Shown here: piece by piece, positions 10,851 to 23,100 of the stretch | Position numbering within the stretch: position 1 is the stretch's first letter | Layout of the letters: the number at the start of each line of letters is the position of its first letter | Assembly: GCA_029215795.1 (NCBI GenBank) | Contig: JARDYH010000003.1 | Coordinates: 176,278,382 to 176,342,381, forward strand | Origin: Anniella stebbinsi | Taxonomy: Eukaryota; Chordata; Lepidosauria; Squamata; Anniellidae | Reading direction: 5' to 3' | DNA length: 64,000 nucleotides | Notes under the pieces: generated by a model | Database searches by the model: none | Seen by the model: only the letters and a program-made list of their open reading frames with translations | Told to the model about the DNA's origin: nothing | Position numbers and translations under genes: made by a program

Positions 10851-12640
10851 TGGCTTGTTGAAAAACTAAAGAAAAAAAACTGCACTTACTCCATAGCATA
10901 CAGACAATTATGAGCATAATTTAGGACAGTGAGGATCCAGTGAGAGATCAGATAGAAAATGTATCCTTAACAGGGATCTTTTTCTCTCATCATTAACTCT
11001 GAAGCAGTATAAAACACTCACTCCTCCTAAAACCATATTTTCCTGGAGAGCTTCAATAGTACCCTTCCAGCTGCAACTCTGGCTCACTTAGGTTGATCAC
11101 ATGAGAAGGAAAAATGGCAGGTCTGGCTTCAATGCACAGTTGCATTGCATGTATTTCAAGTCTTAATAATCATTCAGAATTTTTTCCTTGCTTCAGTTAA
11201 CGCACATTACGACTGTTCACAAATTATGCTTCTGCTACTTTAATGTCACCACATCTATTCCAGCTACTGATACATACCAAATTGCCTACCCTGGTGGCTT
11301 TCTTATACTGTCATGTGACTAGATTCTGCTACAATCCCAACGGGCATGCAAGATTCCCTGCAAGCTGTAGTTTAGTAGGATGCCAATAATTTATCCCTGA
11401 TAGCTCAGAACATGCCATCACTTTACATTCAATGAGGCCATCCTACAGCTGTGTAAGCTCTTTTTGTTTAAATTAGCCTAAGTTTAGCCACTTGTGCTCA
11501 AAGCAAAACAGACTGCAGTTCATTAATAGCAAAAAATTAAAAAAATGGTTTGTTACAATGTAGGAAGGAAGCTAAAATTTCAGTATCTTCAATGGTGAAT
11601 ACATTTTTTAAGAAAATCACAGAATCATCTTCATTGAAGTTTAGGATTGTGCTGAATCAGTATTAAGGATTACACAGATAGGACGAAATGGTCACCTTTA
11701 AAGTCTATTAAATGCCCACTTTTTAAAAAAGTGCATACCTTCTGTTAGGAATTGTTTTCTCGTGTTTCACTTAACCATAGTAGCTATGTCCACAATAAAG
11801 AAGATCACTACTTTCTGTTAAGAGATATACATGAACTCTAGGGAGTTTTTGAAATACCTGTACAGAAAAGAGGTGGAGAAAATATCTCTAGTACACAATG
11901 CAGAAGATGCACACTGCTGAATAACATGTGTTGGAATATTTTAGGTTATTAGATCTTGTCTTAAGCTAAGAAAATACAGAATTAAGTTTTGCATTATGCT
12001 AGAACTTTTAAAGTTAGTTTCTATGTGGTTCAGATTTCCACGGAGAAATTACTCTCTCCAATCATCAGGTAGTATCCCGTGTTAGTCCTACTTAGAGTAG
12101 GCCCATCAAAATGAATGAGAATTAAGTTAGTCATGACTAACTTAAGTACTATTCTTTTCAATGGGTCTACTCAAAATAGGACTAAGATTGAATACTACCC
12201 ATAGTGTGTAAAAACACTACATTACAATATATCTGAGCCCGTAATGATACAGAATCAAAGAGGTAAGCACCATTTTTTTACAGTGTCTTTGAAGAATTGA
12301 GAATATCTTTGTGTATTCTGATTATTCAGCTTCATTGCTGGCAGATGGACAACGGCTGGAAAGTGAAATCGTTCCTAGACTAAATTCATACAGCAGTGAA
12401 TGGAAGAATGTTTTAGCCAAAGCCAACTTAAGAACTACACATTTGGCCTATGATTTTTGAATCAGCATAAACCTTGTATTTTTGACTTGAGGAAACAGCA
12501 GATGCTTCCTGTTAAACTGTCAAGGGTTGCAGTTTGGCTTTTTTTTCTTTTCCAGCAAACACAAGTCACAAATACACACCAGTTGAGGGACAGTCACTAC
12601 ACTCACTGCTCTATTTTGCAATGGTTGTTCAAGAATAAAA
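10851..12640. other. Intergenic spacer between convergent ARMC2 and SESN1
   Basis: No gene was recognised. It holds the palindromic element at 12068-12199; otherwise it is AT-rich and unique-looking. Confidence 0.55.
12068..12199. mobile_element. Palindromic MITE
   Basis: The outer arms ggtagtatcccgtgttagtc and ggactaagattgaatactacc are inverted copies. The centre at 12122-12145 is a perfect 24-base palindrome (ttaagttagtca and its complement). It has no coding content. Confidence 0.7.
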
Positions 12641-12644
12641 AGCT

Positions 12645-13628
12645 TGAAATAAGAGGGAAAATGTTTTATTTAAACAATTCAGTAATACTGATAGATTTCA
12701 GAGCAGTTCATGCTCATACAAAAGTATCCATATATTTTCCAAAGACAGCTGTATACCAAACTCAAGTTGTTGTTCTTGTTATGCTGTTTTCCTGCTTGAC
12801 TACTTAAGATGCTGATAAGTGACAGACCTTAGCAATGGATAAGCAATATAATGAGAGACTGCTTGACAGTCCGAATTAACATTCCCACACTTTAGATAGC
12901 TATTAGGAACAATAGAAGAGAAGTAGGACATTGTTCATCCTTGTTTCCAAGTATATAATATTTCACATAGTTGCAGTCTTCAGCAGCTTTGAAAATTCTC
13001 ACCCCTCCTCCATCTGTAGATTTAACCACACCACTGTGAACAAGTCCAGGCCAGTAGCTAAACAATATAAAGAAGTTCCTGTTGCAATCAAAACTGTTAA
13101 TGTGAAGGATGGTTCAGTTTTGAGTTACTAGCAAGGATTTCCTCTAAAACCATATAAAAATGTAGGCTCAGACAATAGCATTGCTTGCTTTCACTTGTAG
13201 CTTAATAGGAATCATTAGTCTCTTCATTTCACCAGCAAATACAGCAGCATCAGGACTTTTCTAAAAATAAAAATAAATCATCCTTATATCAAAAGCAGAG
13301 GTCCTCTTAAAATTCTCTTTGTGCTCCAGATTTTGTTATCCACTTATGACAAGGTTTGCATAATTAACTACCTGGCTGCCACGAATCATGGTTTCCTGTG
13401 CTAACGGAAACAGGCAGTAGTGATCAGGGAGCATCTCTCAACAATTTTGTCCTCCTACCACCAAGCTCAGCAACAGCAGTGATACTCCATTAAGGAAGGA
13501 ACTGAAACTAAAGAAGAGTTACGGCACAAACGATCTCATAGCTGTTAGCCACCACTGGTTCTGAAGCTTATTAGCATCCCCTGGTAGGCAGCACCTGCTG
13601 CATCTTCCATCATCGTTAGCCAAAGGTT
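12645..13628 (-). promoter_or_regulatory. SESN1: SESN1 3' UTR with probable polyadenylation signal
   Basis: Downstream of the stop codon on the - strand, the first canonical AATAAA I find is the complement of 12665-12670, which would give a UTR of about 960 bases. Other signals could be used, so the end is approximate. Confidence 0.5.
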
Positions 13629-13715
13629 TCAGGTCATGTAGCGTGTAATGGCTCTCAGAGCATAAAGCAGTTCAGCCTGCATCCGTGCTTCTATGAGAAG
13701 CAAATTGACATGAAC
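13629..13715 (-). CDS. SESN1: SESN1 exon 10 (terminal)
   Basis: It encodes [20 protein letters not shown] and RAITRYMT with TGA at 13631-13629; this is the invariant sestrin C-terminus. The acceptor is tttttttaag on the - strand. Confidence 0.96.
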   Translation of the reverse strand, partial: VHVNLLLIEARMQAELLYALRAITRYMT

Positions 13716-14253
13716 CTTAAAAAAAGAAAGAAACATAGCTGAGTTTGAAGTGTATTTCCTGTTCACATAATTGCTTTAAGGCATGCAGTATTTCTGTGAT
13801 TAACATTTCAATGATGAGACAGGTCATTCATTTGGTTGCCCCCTCATAGTTGCCTCCTAAGAGTGAGCAAGCTGCTGATGGGTTCATGGCCAGGCAGTGA
13901 TCCTGTGAAGGTATCAATTATATGAAGTGCTGCCACCATGTGGGAGGTGGGGACTGTACATGCGGTTCTCACAATTTGCACAATGATGGGGCTTATTGGA
14001 CTATGAGCTCGGCAACAATTACACAGTAGCTGCTTACTCTTATGAACTGGCTCTGGATCTATGACCACATTTCCCCATCTGACACCAGTAATTGCTTGGA
14101 TGTAGCTATAACTATAAGAATCCAGCTGCTTAAAGGATCCAGGCCTTTTTTGTGAAATTTCAACAAAACTAAAAGAGAAAAAGGGGGGAAATTTAGCTAT
14201 ATAATTTGAATATCAATTTCAACACATGTATATGAAATGTGTGTGTGTGTGTC

Positions 14254-14285
<32 letters not shown>

Positions 14286-17088
14286 TGAATGAATGAGAAT
14301 CCAGGCCTTTAACATTTCTTTTCAAAATGAGGGGGGTAGGGTAGAAAATACTAAAATCATGAAAATCCCCCTGTGGAAAGACATTGAGATGAAAAGCAAG
14401 TGGGAAATACTGTTTGATACATCCTCACTGTGAAATAGGATCTGACAACATAAAATTAAGACACTGTGTGTGGCCTGCTCCCTAACCTAAGAATGAACTG
14501 GACTTGTTGCAACTATATGAACTGACTAACGTAACAATCCTCAATCTGTCATGCTAAGTAGAGATGTATAAACGACAAAACTGCTTATTGGAGAAAGTAT
14601 AAAAGTTATTTTATAAAAATTGCGAGATCATGGGATCACAATTTAAACAAAATGAATGCTCAAGGACCTCAGTGTGTTTATCCATCAAGCAACATTACTG
14701 CTCAATCTAACAAGTTGCAACACATGCATGCAGAATGTACCTTCTCAGAGTGTTTGAACTGCCTCCAGAAGCTATCATACATTCTATTTGTGGTCCTCTC
14801 AGGAGCACACACCACAGTTTTGATGTAAATTTTAAAGCTGCGGTCCAGTAATTGGTTAATTTCACCATAGTCATAATCATCGTATCTGTTTGGAATCAAG
14901 GGGACAAACATTTTAATCTTTGCACTACCACCACTTATATTCCAACCTAAGTCATTACTATATGACAACCTTAGTCATTACTATATGTTACTTGACAAGA
15001 ATAGGTGTTCTGGTGGGTCTTGAATCAGTTCCCCTAGAGTAGCCTTACCCAATCTAGTACCTAGAGCCTACAGTAATAAACTTCTAAATGCTTTTCTCTC
15101 TTCTCCTGAGTTGGACATGCAACAACTTTCCTTCCTCAGTGCCCTTCCCGAATTCCTTCGGCTGCCTCTACACAAGAGGTTTAAAGCTCTTTCAAGTCTC
15201 ATTAAAATTTTTACCTCTACATGAGCGGCACGTAAATCGGGAGTTGAGGCGTGTTATCTATCCGATTATGCACATTATCGAATGTGCATTAAATAGCGAG
15301 TTTTATTTTGCTGCAGCCGTTTTGACTATGTGAACAAGCGATTCTCCGCATTAACTACTTCTAAAGCGCATTTCAAACAACCGGTAAGGCCACCAGTTGT
15401 GCGCTCAATTACCTCCTGCGTACAGTCATTTACCATAAAGCACTTCCGAGAAGATGCGCATAATCGGAGAACCAGGCGTCAAACCGAATTCTTGTAGAGG
15501 GGGTCTATAGCTCTAGAAGATTACTTCCTCTATGTCAAGCAGCATTATCCAAGCCATTGTACTTTAAGAGTTCTATAGCTTTCTTCTGCTTTTGTCTCAT
15601 TTTCCCTGACCAATTCCAGCTTACTTTATAGCTTTTTTTAAAGCCATGAACCTGGAAGCAACATAACACCTTTGTTCCACACTTATATTTTAATTTTATT
15701 ATTTAAATTAAGGTGACTGGCTTTACCAGGGCAGAAGGAACTTCTCTCAAGATGTCTGCTGTTCAGAATTGAGCAAATATAACCTTTGCCCTGGAACAGC
15801 TGATAAGGCATTACTAACATTTACTAATATACCCCACTCTCAATCCAATTCATATGGATTTATGTTTTGGGACAATACATTTTGATGTAGGATCTTAGTA
15901 TATATTTAGTCTAATAATCTGTATTCATACCAAGCATATGTGTGCAGAGCTCATCATGTCAGCAATATTTATCAAAATTAGCAGGTGTGTAGCGTTGCCC
16001 TAATTAAAAGTGGCCTTATGCAGAGTCTGTAACAAGACTAACCTTATTCCAAACATACAGTGGATATAATTCCAAATTGCCCGTCTAAGCATTGAGGTAT
16101 CCACATCTTTATGCATAGCCATTGTGTTGTAAGTCAAGTTGTAGGCAATCTGAAACTTCTCATCTATCAGCTGTCCCACATCTGGGTAGAGACGATTTAC
16201 AAGTGAATATCCATGGTCTTCCCAAGAATAGTCCTTAAAAACAAAATAGGTACATGAGTGCAAGTTCCCAAGGAAGATGGCATGATAGTACAAACATATT
16301 TTATCTGAACTTGAAAACAGATTAATGGCTTGAGGAAATACTGTCTATATACCCCAGCCTAGAGCAATAGTAAAGCTCTCCAAATGGACTAAGTGTAATT
16401 CATATGACAGACATACTGGGGATCTTGTTGCTTCTTCCAACATAGGTCCTACCTGAACATGGAAGGTAGGCACATGCATTCCATGCCTGGAGAAGTCTTT
16501 ATAACCATAGCTAGTATCCTCAAAATGGCGAGACACGTCTCTTGTTGGTGCCAATTCTTCATCCTCTGTTAAAATATAAGAAAAAGAAATGCCCAGAAGC
16601 AAATTGCTAACTTATATTGGGTAACATCTGTACTCAGTATGGAAGGAACCTTTTAATTTGCAGACCAAAGAAATAGAAATTTTAAATTGATAGTTCCTTA
16701 GGAGCATCAATGCCATGCAGCATTGGAATTACCTTTTAATACTTAGCCTTGTAGCTTCTAGGACAGGGGTGGCAATTTAGCACAGAGAGCTATGTTGATC
16801 CTGTGCATCAGCTGTCCCCCCAAGCTAGTGTCCTCCAGATGTTTTGGACTTCAACTCCCATCAGCCCAGCCATGGCCAATGACTAGGAATGCTGGGAGTT
16901 GTAGTTCAAAACATGTGGAGGACACCAGCTTGGGGAAGGCTACCATATATTATGGAATGGAGAGCTATAACTCATCCAAATATCATTAGCAGTGGATGCA
17001 AAAGTATAGATAGGTCATACCTTACACAATTTTCAAATATGAGAAAATTGGCCCATGAGCAGGAAGTCTGGCTTGATGAATAATGAAA

Positions 17089-17121
<33 letters not shown>

Positions 17122-20100
17122 TATAGGATTGTGATTAGTTACCAATCTCCTTGTTTCAGGCTTTAACATTTTATGTTGTAAATTCCAGGCTCTCACAATC
17201 AAAATGGCTAAAAACACTTAATCTCCAAGTTAAACTTTTTAACCAGACTTTGGGATCACATACAAGCCACAGGTTCCCACCACTACACTAGAATTCTAGT
17301 GGACAAGTTCCTGCATACTGAGAGGGAGCTAAATCCACTTGATCTTCACATGACACTATTGTCAACTCTAGACATACAATCTGAAAACTTTCTAAGAAAA
17401 AAATAAATGATTGCTGGATGATCTGGAAAAATAATGTCAACAATTAAAATGCCCTGCTTCAAGTTTTTGCTGGGGTGGAGAGTATAAATAAAGCCTAAAA
17501 ATGTACCGGGGGAGGGTGAAATCAATAGTTTCAAGCACTATTTTGCCTACTTCCTTATGTAAACATGTTATGAGTGAGCAATTCCTAGTAGTTAAAGCAA
17601 TCAGCTGTGTGTTGATATGGTGACAACCCAGATATAGCAATAGGATTGCTTGACTTGTTTCTTAAACTAATAGAGCAGCATCATAGGAAGGCTATAAAGC
17701 CCCAGGCTCATAGGAATAGCAAGCATGTGTCAGCTACACAAGCTCAAATTTAGTTCTGGTCCCAGTGCACACAAAAACAAGAATAGAAAGGAAGCCCATA
17801 CAGCAGACACCGTAATGCTCCCTTGTCAAGAGCACATAGCACTATCAAACATGCAAGCTGACCGTGCTTACTCCAGGTGGCTCTTTTGAGCCAAAAAACG
17901 GTCAAGGCTTTTTCGTCTGCTTTGCTGCTGCTCCTATTAGCTGACAGCCAATGGGACAGGGTTTTCATTGCTTCTAAGTAATGGCTGGTGCATCCCAATG
18001 CACACACCCTTTTCCTGTCTGCATAAGTTTTCTTATGCAACTACACATGCACACAGAACTGATTGACTGACATGTAATTAAGATTTTGAGGTACGAAGGA
18101 GATTAGTGGTGTTTCGTTATATACTGATAACATTGAAAACTTGCTGTGATCTAAAAGCATTATACTGTTTAATTAGGTAGGTCAAATTTAAGCCCACTTA
18201 GAGCCTTTCAAATTAAATTGGGTGGATTACATTGGTAATGCTACAACACATGCCACAAGTTGAGGTTTGTTTAAAAAATATATATGCTGATTTTAAATCT
18301 GTTCTGACCTGAGCAACCCACCAACATGCTTTCTCTCTTCTCCTTCTCAAAACGAGTGGCCTTTTCTTCTTGGCTGGCTTTAACTTCATCTCTGCATTCC
18401 TGTAGTTGCTTCATTTTTTCCATAAGTGCTTCCACTTCACACAAAGGCTCTGTAGTCTTAACAATAAACAGCAACATTCTAATGCACTGGGATTTGGTAC
18501 TGAAATTATATTATGACAAATATTAGAACTTCCATTCCATATTTGCCTCGCTACTTACCTCATTATATTCAACAGAAAACAACTAGAATAATTTAAGAGC
18601 CTCACTAAAATCAAGGAAATGCAAAATTGAACTATTTTACCTTAACTGCAGTAACAATGAGATGGTAAAATATTGTTGGGCAAATGTAAGATTCACAAAT
18701 GATCAAGATGTCTGGATTTGAAAGAACATAGTTTCTTTAAGTGCTAAATATAAAGTGCATGGATTTGAAAGGATTACCTGCCTTATCTCCAGAGTTAAAC
18801 ATTTTTCATGACTGATGGGCATTCTCAATTTTGCAGAAATGTTACTTGCCTTTATTAAGTCATGATGCAATGCCCTGCATTGGATGCTACGACTGTGCCC
18901 TTAGGGTGTTCCCACCCACTCCCAGGAGACTAGAACTGTTCTGTAACACTGATTAAACATTTCATTTTTGAATGTATTGCATTTTTAAATAGAATTTTAT
19001 TAGGACTGCTTTTGACACTGGTAAACAAATATGGGTGCACTCTTAGGGGTTCATAGTAGTGTTTGAAGATGGATGAAAGCTGTAGTCTCAGAACTTAACA
19101 CATGCCTTAATGAACCACAAGTTTCCCGTGGCAAGTAGGGACCATGACAATTGGGCACCCCATTTTTTCTCTTTCCCCAAGTCACACTTCAGGATAGTGC
19201 ATTGCAGACCTTCAACTTTTTCATCTCAAGAGTCAAATTGACACTCCTCCCCAAGTTGTTTTTAATTAATCAAAAATAAGTGTTATGGGCAAGAAAATGA
19301 AAGTCTATTTACAATTGCAAACACACCTCACTGTCAGTGCAACTGCTAAAGGAAAGTTTAATGAATCCAACCTGTAAAGACATATAAAATACTTACCGTA
19401 ATATTTGCAGCTAGGCCCTGCATCTCATACACACCGTGGTTTCCATTTGTAATATCACAGATGTAATAATCACTGACAGAAGGAGGCCTGAATGTGTGAC
19501 CGCCGTCACAATGAATTTCTGGATTGATTCCACAGCCAAATGTGAAAGAGGCAAGTGAATGATAGTGTGTTAGGAGAACTACAGCGTGGATCAGTTCTGC
19601 CAATGACCAGCTATGTTCTTCTGTCTTTAGAAGTTGCTTCAGAAAAAAGGAGATTAAAACATTCTGTCGGTCTCAGAAATTTCACTTCACTGGGCCAGAG
19701 GGTGTGTTTTTTTTTTTTTTTGGCAAGACTATCCTTGTAAAATGCACTCTTTACTATTATTTCTAAAGTTTCATACAAAAATGCAGGAAACTTGATACTT
19801 TATAGCTCTGCCTCACTTGGCAAACTGAGTTATACTTTTTATTGTTCATTCTATTTCAAAGGTTCAGGACGGTTTATATAATCTAGAAACAAAAATGAGC
19901 AGAAGCTGTGGGAAATAAAGACAAAGTACCCTAAGCACCAAATAGGGAATGTCTTTTGAAGCAATGCATTCTAATGCATTTTTAAAATATTTAAAGTCAA
20001 ATGTCCAGAGACAAATTAGTAATTAATGCAATCCAATGGCAGGAAGTCATTAGGGAAATGCATCCGAATAAGCACAGCTTTTACAATCCAGATGGGGATG

Positions 20101-23100
20101 GTTTGGTCTTTTGGTATTATTAGAGCTAATTTAAAAAAGAATACACAAATAGAAGATTTAATAAGAACTTTTGTCTTGGCAAGCGAGAGACAAAACAGAT
20201 GGTTAGTCTCAAAGAAACAGAGAGCCTTAAGGTGTAATCCTAATGGATGTACTTCCACTAAATAGAGGGCTCCGAGTTCGGAACCCTCTGCTTACTCTGT
20301 GCCCTGCCAGCAAGAGCCAAGCTGGGTGAGAGAGGATGATGGTGATTTTGCCCATGTTTCTCCATTTAAAATACAAAAGGCAGCTACACAGGTAATATTT
20401 TAACATCTTATTACACAGTATATGCCAACAAACAATTAAAGTTATAGATTAAAAGTTCTATGGGCCCTCAAAGAACTCCAGCTCTCGAAATGGTTTAGTA
20501 CAGGAATACAGTACATGTATTTTAAAAGGTACTTACTTCAATATGTTCCTTTGTAATAAGCCATGGTCTGTGTGCCAACATTTTATTCAATTCACCCAAA
20601 TTCTGCAGTTTTTGAGGTGCATTCTCTAGACCATTCAGCCACTTAGGATCTCCGCCAACATGTAGAAAGTAATTGACATGGAGGTTAACCAAGTAGGAGC
20701 ACTGATGCCTTGCTGCAGCCTGGAGAAGAAGACACATACAAAAGATTCCCTGCAGTGAAGCTCCATGACCAAAGTGATAAATACAAGCAATTTTACAGTG
20801 TACTTCACTCAGGAATGGGAAAACCTGTGCAAATAAAGAATTATTATCCTCCATAGAAATTTTATGTATTATTTTTAATAGATTTTGTATATGCTTTGAA
20901 TTTGGTAAAGAACATAATGCAAATACAATGTGTTACAGCAACTTATATTACTTTATCATATATAAATGTATTCACTTTATAAGCGAGTTTACTCAGAAAT
21001 AAGTCTCATTGATTTTTAAGCATCTTACTTCCAGCAAAAATTATTTAAAAACACAGTGCATGGCTTTTACTTTGGGGGATACGCCAGCTGCGCCCCTTCC
21101 TAGAGTTAGAAGACCTAAAGACGGTAATGCAAGTGCTGGTAACTTCGAGGCTCGACTTCTGCAATGCACTGTACATAGGGCTACCTCTGTGCCTAGTCCG
21201 GAAACTTCAACTAGTTCAAAATATGGCAGCAAGGTTGGTCACCAGTACACCTAGGGGTTACCATATTACACCAGCTTTAAAATCACTCCACTGGCTGCCA
21301 ATTACTTTCTGGGCGAAGTACAAAGTGTTGGTCATTACCTTTAAAGCACTACATGGTTTGGGTCCAGGTTACCTGCGGCACCTTCTCCCATATAATCCGC
21401 CCCACACACTCAGGTCCTCTGAGAAGAATTTACTACAGTCAGCCAAAACTAGGCTGACAACTGTTACCCAGAGGGCCTTCTCTTCTGCCGCTCCCAGACT
21501 GTGGAATGGCCTGCTGGGAAAGATTCGCCAACTTAACAGTCTTCCAGAATTTAAGGAAGCTATAAAGACTGATCACTTCCGGCAGTCCTACCCAGTCGAA
21601 TTTTAAGAGCTTTATTGGTATTTTAACAAGATTAGTTTTTATATGTTTTTAATCAGTTTCATGTATTTTATATCATTTGTTTTTAATGTTGTTCCCTGCC
21701 TCGATCCAGAGGGAGAGAGGGGTAAGGAATAAATATATTATTATATTATGTCTTAGAAATAGTTTGGTTCTATGCCAAGTCCGCACACACATACATAGAG
21801 ACCTCTCTCCCTCCCCCCCCCACTCTCTCAATATTTATGAAGGCCAGAGAAACAGTTCAAACAATGTTTTAACAAAAGCCATCATTTGGTGGTGTTTACT
21901 CCCTCAACCATAACTCTGTTACTTAAAACAGATTTTCTAAAAAGCTGCAGCAATGCTGCTGAAAATTCAAACAATCATTCATTTTGGGCACAAAAAAGAA
22001 ACTACAAATGATGCAGGACATGAATTATCAGAACTCCTGATATTCTAGGTTTTGCTTAAAAGTAGCCATAGGGAGCTCCAAACTTGACTGAAGCAGCAGT
22101 GTTGGGGGAGAGGTTGTTAAATCCTTCCCTCCTTTCACTGTTTCCCAAATAATCTAAATCCATCACCTAAATACTAATATTAGCTCTAAATTATGTTTGT
22201 TTGGGTGCTTTATTTTTTCTGTGTTTTGTTTTAGCAAGCCATAAAGAAAGTTAATACAGTTACTTTCTAGAGAGGGCTAACAGTAGTTTGCAGAGGAGAT
22301 TTAGATCGGGGAAACAGTGCAGGGGAAATTTAGAGCAAGGAAGCCCCTCAACCCAGCACCATTGCTACAATCAGATATGAAGCCCTCTTGGCTGCTTTTA
22401 TGGAAATCAAAATGTCAGGAAAGCCAATCCTGAATCTCTCATGGAAAGAGTAGTTTAGACCTATATACTAGTTTTGAGCACAACAGAAATGTTTAGAGCA
22501 AGTAGAAAACTACTAGAATGCTTAAGCCATTCCACCAAATGTTTATAATATACACAACAGATAGGCAATGTGGTAACTCCCAGATGCTTTGGACTATAGC
22601 TATCATGTCCCTGAACATCTGCCATCCTGGCTGGGGCTAATGGGAGTTGTAGTGCAAATATTGGGAGGGCATCATGTTGCCTACCCCTGACATAGATTGG
22701 CTATTAGAAAGACATCAAGGCAGATTGCTGAAAACTAGATTCAACACATTTATATTCTAATCAAGAACATCATATACAAAGATTGAAATTATACATCATT
22801 TAGAAGGCAGAATACAGTATTTCTACAAATACTTCATAAAGTTATTGGGTTTTCCTAACTATGATTATATCCACTATTTAAAAAGAAATGTAAAAGCTGC
22901 AAAAAGGCTGTTACTGTTTCATAGTTTAACATACCATGATACCTATATAGTGTCTATAGTGAAGAGGCAGCGGTCCATCCATTTGCAACAGATAATGCTG
23001 AGTTTTTAAAAAGCTGTCCAGATACTGTGGGTGGAAAACCATCACCAAGGTAATGTTGTCCAAATGCCCCAAAGTTGTGAAAGACTCTGCAAATAAAGCA

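Larger units (their letters stand above)
16566..18308 (-). other. SESN1 intron 6
   Basis: It contains the palindromic MITE at 16815-16940 and a (CA)n tract at 17088-17121. Otherwise no feature was recognised. Confidence 0.6.
20720..22934 (-). other. SESN1 intron 3, with an L2-type LINE fragment
   Basis: It contains the LINE at 21057-21745 and a decayed palindromic MITE at 22566-22690. The rest is unique-looking. Confidence 0.6.

Noticed and set aside
12457..12807. 116-codon plus-strand frame
   Set aside because: It lies antisense to the predicted SESN1 3' UTR end, has no domain and no homologue that I know; length is within chance expectation for the window.
13844..14068. 74-codon frame in SESN1 intron 9
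   Set aside because: Some codon-like regularity, but no recognised protein, no splice sites and no start context.
20262..20292. Possible tRNA-like B box (gagttcgg near a short hairpin)
   Set aside because: No A box at the right distance and no cloverleaf could be drawn. No intact tRNA gene was found in the window.
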